DNA from: DATLGB01 sp035540675
GTDB taxonomy: Bacteria; Actinomycetota; Thermoleophilia; Solirubrobacterales; Solirubrobacteraceae
Reading direction: 5' to 3'
DNA length: 5,732 bases
NCBI GenBank assembly: GCA_035540675.1
Contig: DATLGB010000141.1
Span: forward strand, 1-5,732
The position numbers and the translations under genes were made by a program. Every line of letters starts with the position of its first letter. Positions within the stretch are counted from its first letter, which is position 1. The notes beneath the pieces are model-generated. The model ran no database searches. It saw only the letters and a list, made by a program, of their open reading frames with translations, and was not told where the DNA came from. Below, in pieces: positions 5,233-5,732 of this stretch.

Positions 5233-5730
5233 CTACGGCGCGTCGAACTCGAACTGGTGCTCGCCCATCGCGAGCACCAGCGGCTCGCCGTCGCGCGCCG
5301 CGATCGAGAGCGGCTCGCCGCTCGCCGTCGGGAAGTCGGCCATCGCGACGCTGCGCCCGCCGAGCGAGCGTGCGAGCGCGAGCACCGCGGCGCCGAGCGA
5401 GGCCACGGCGCCGAGCGGCGCCGCCACCTCGCCCTGCGCGGCGTCGACGGAGATGGCGGTCGCCGGAACCGGGCGCGGCGGCGGCGCGACGGGCAGCGGC
5501 GCGACGTCGTCGAGCGCCTCGTCCGGCACGACGTACACGGCCTCGCCGAGGGTGATCGTGACCGGCGCGCCGGGCTCGGCCTCGAGCAGGAGCGGCGCCG
5601 TGCCGGCGCCGATGTCGAGCAGCGCCGTCACGCGCACCGCGCCGGACTGACGGGCGAACATCCGGACGGTCGCCAGCTCCGCCTCGTGCCGGGTCAGGTC
5701 CGGCCAGGCGGTGTCGTCGGCGTCGGCCAT
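5233..5730 (-). CDS. Hypothetical protein with an internal domain duplication
   Basis: I do not recognise a named family. The 165-residue acidic protein opens with DDTAWPDLTRHEAEL and seems to consist of two copies of one module: residues 20-68 and 114-162 align without gaps at an offset of 94, with 14 identities (Ala20/114, Val22/116, Ala26/120, Arg27/121, Gly30/124, Val34/128, Ala42/136, Pro46/140, Leu47/141, Ala51/145, Gly54/148, Pro56/150, Gly62/156, Glu63/157). A proline-rich linker (78-89, PLPVAPPPRPVP) lies between them. Each copy looks like one helix followed by several beta strands. There is no signal peptide, transmembrane segment or catalytic motif. The ATG at 5730 has only two bases of window beyond it, so the start could be further upstream. 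It is convergent with the CGNR gene, 3 bp between stops. Coding is supported by protein-like composition and the duplication itself. Confidence 0.8.
   Translation of the reverse strand: MADADDTAWPDLTRHEAELATVRMFARQSGAVRVTALLDIGAGTAPLLLEAEPGAPVTITLGEAVYVVPDEALDDVAPLPVAPPPRPVPATAISVDAAQGEVAAPLGAVASLGAAVLALARSLGGRSVAMADFPTASGEPLSIAARDGEPLVLAMGEHQFEFDAP
5254..5280. repeat. Perfect 11-bp inverted repeat near the convergent gene ends
   Basis: CTGGTGCTCGC (5254-5264) and GCGAGCACCAG (5270-5280) pair perfectly around CCATC. It lies inside the 3' end of the hypothetical gene (codons 151-159) and 24 nt past the CGNR stop. On the plus strand it could close the CGNR transcript, though no T-run follows. 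Confidence 0.55.
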
Positions 5731-5732
5731 GC

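Overview
The window is very GC-rich and densely coded, mostly on the minus strand, with strong G/C third positions, GTG starts and a CGNR zinc-finger regulator. Together these suggest a high-GC actinobacterium, possibly of the Thermoleophilia/Solirubrobacterales type. That lineage call is inference from composition and gene families and was not tested.

Minus-strand block, in transcription order (right to left): a small arginine-rich ORF (4604-4458), a 108-nt leader, korA (4349-2484), korB (2483-1464), a DUF2203 protein (1421-1032) and a short-chain dehydrogenase/reductase (956-216). KorA is the fused gamma+alpha subunit and KorB the TPP/[4Fe-4S] beta subunit of a two-subunit 2-oxoacid:ferredoxin oxidoreductase, most likely acting on 2-oxoglutarate. 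The korA stop and korB start abut (TAG then ATG), korB and DUF2203 are 42 nt apart, and DUF2203 and the SDR are separated by 75 nt holding a 49-nt hairpin. The first 215 bases, downstream of the SDR, hold no gene I can support.

Right side: a CGNR/ABATE-type regulator runs on the plus strand (4690-5229), divergent from the small ORF. The 85-bp divergent gap appears to contain two back-to-back promoters with overlapping -10 elements, covered by an imperfect palindrome. This is the most promising regulatory structure in the window. The regulator ends 3 bp from the stop of a convergent unknown gene (5730-5233, minus), whose protein looks like an internal duplication of a module of about 49 residues.

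How it fits together: the kor genes give a ferredoxin-reducing route from 2-oxoglutarate to succinyl-CoA. The CGNR regulator could act on its own promoter and on the promoter facing korA, through the small ORF. No mobile element, CRISPR array, tRNA or rRNA is visible. Most of the window is conventional metabolism. The less explained parts are the small basic ORF with its strong ribosome binding site, the shared divergent promoter, the duplicated-domain protein, and the DUF2203 linkage to korAB.
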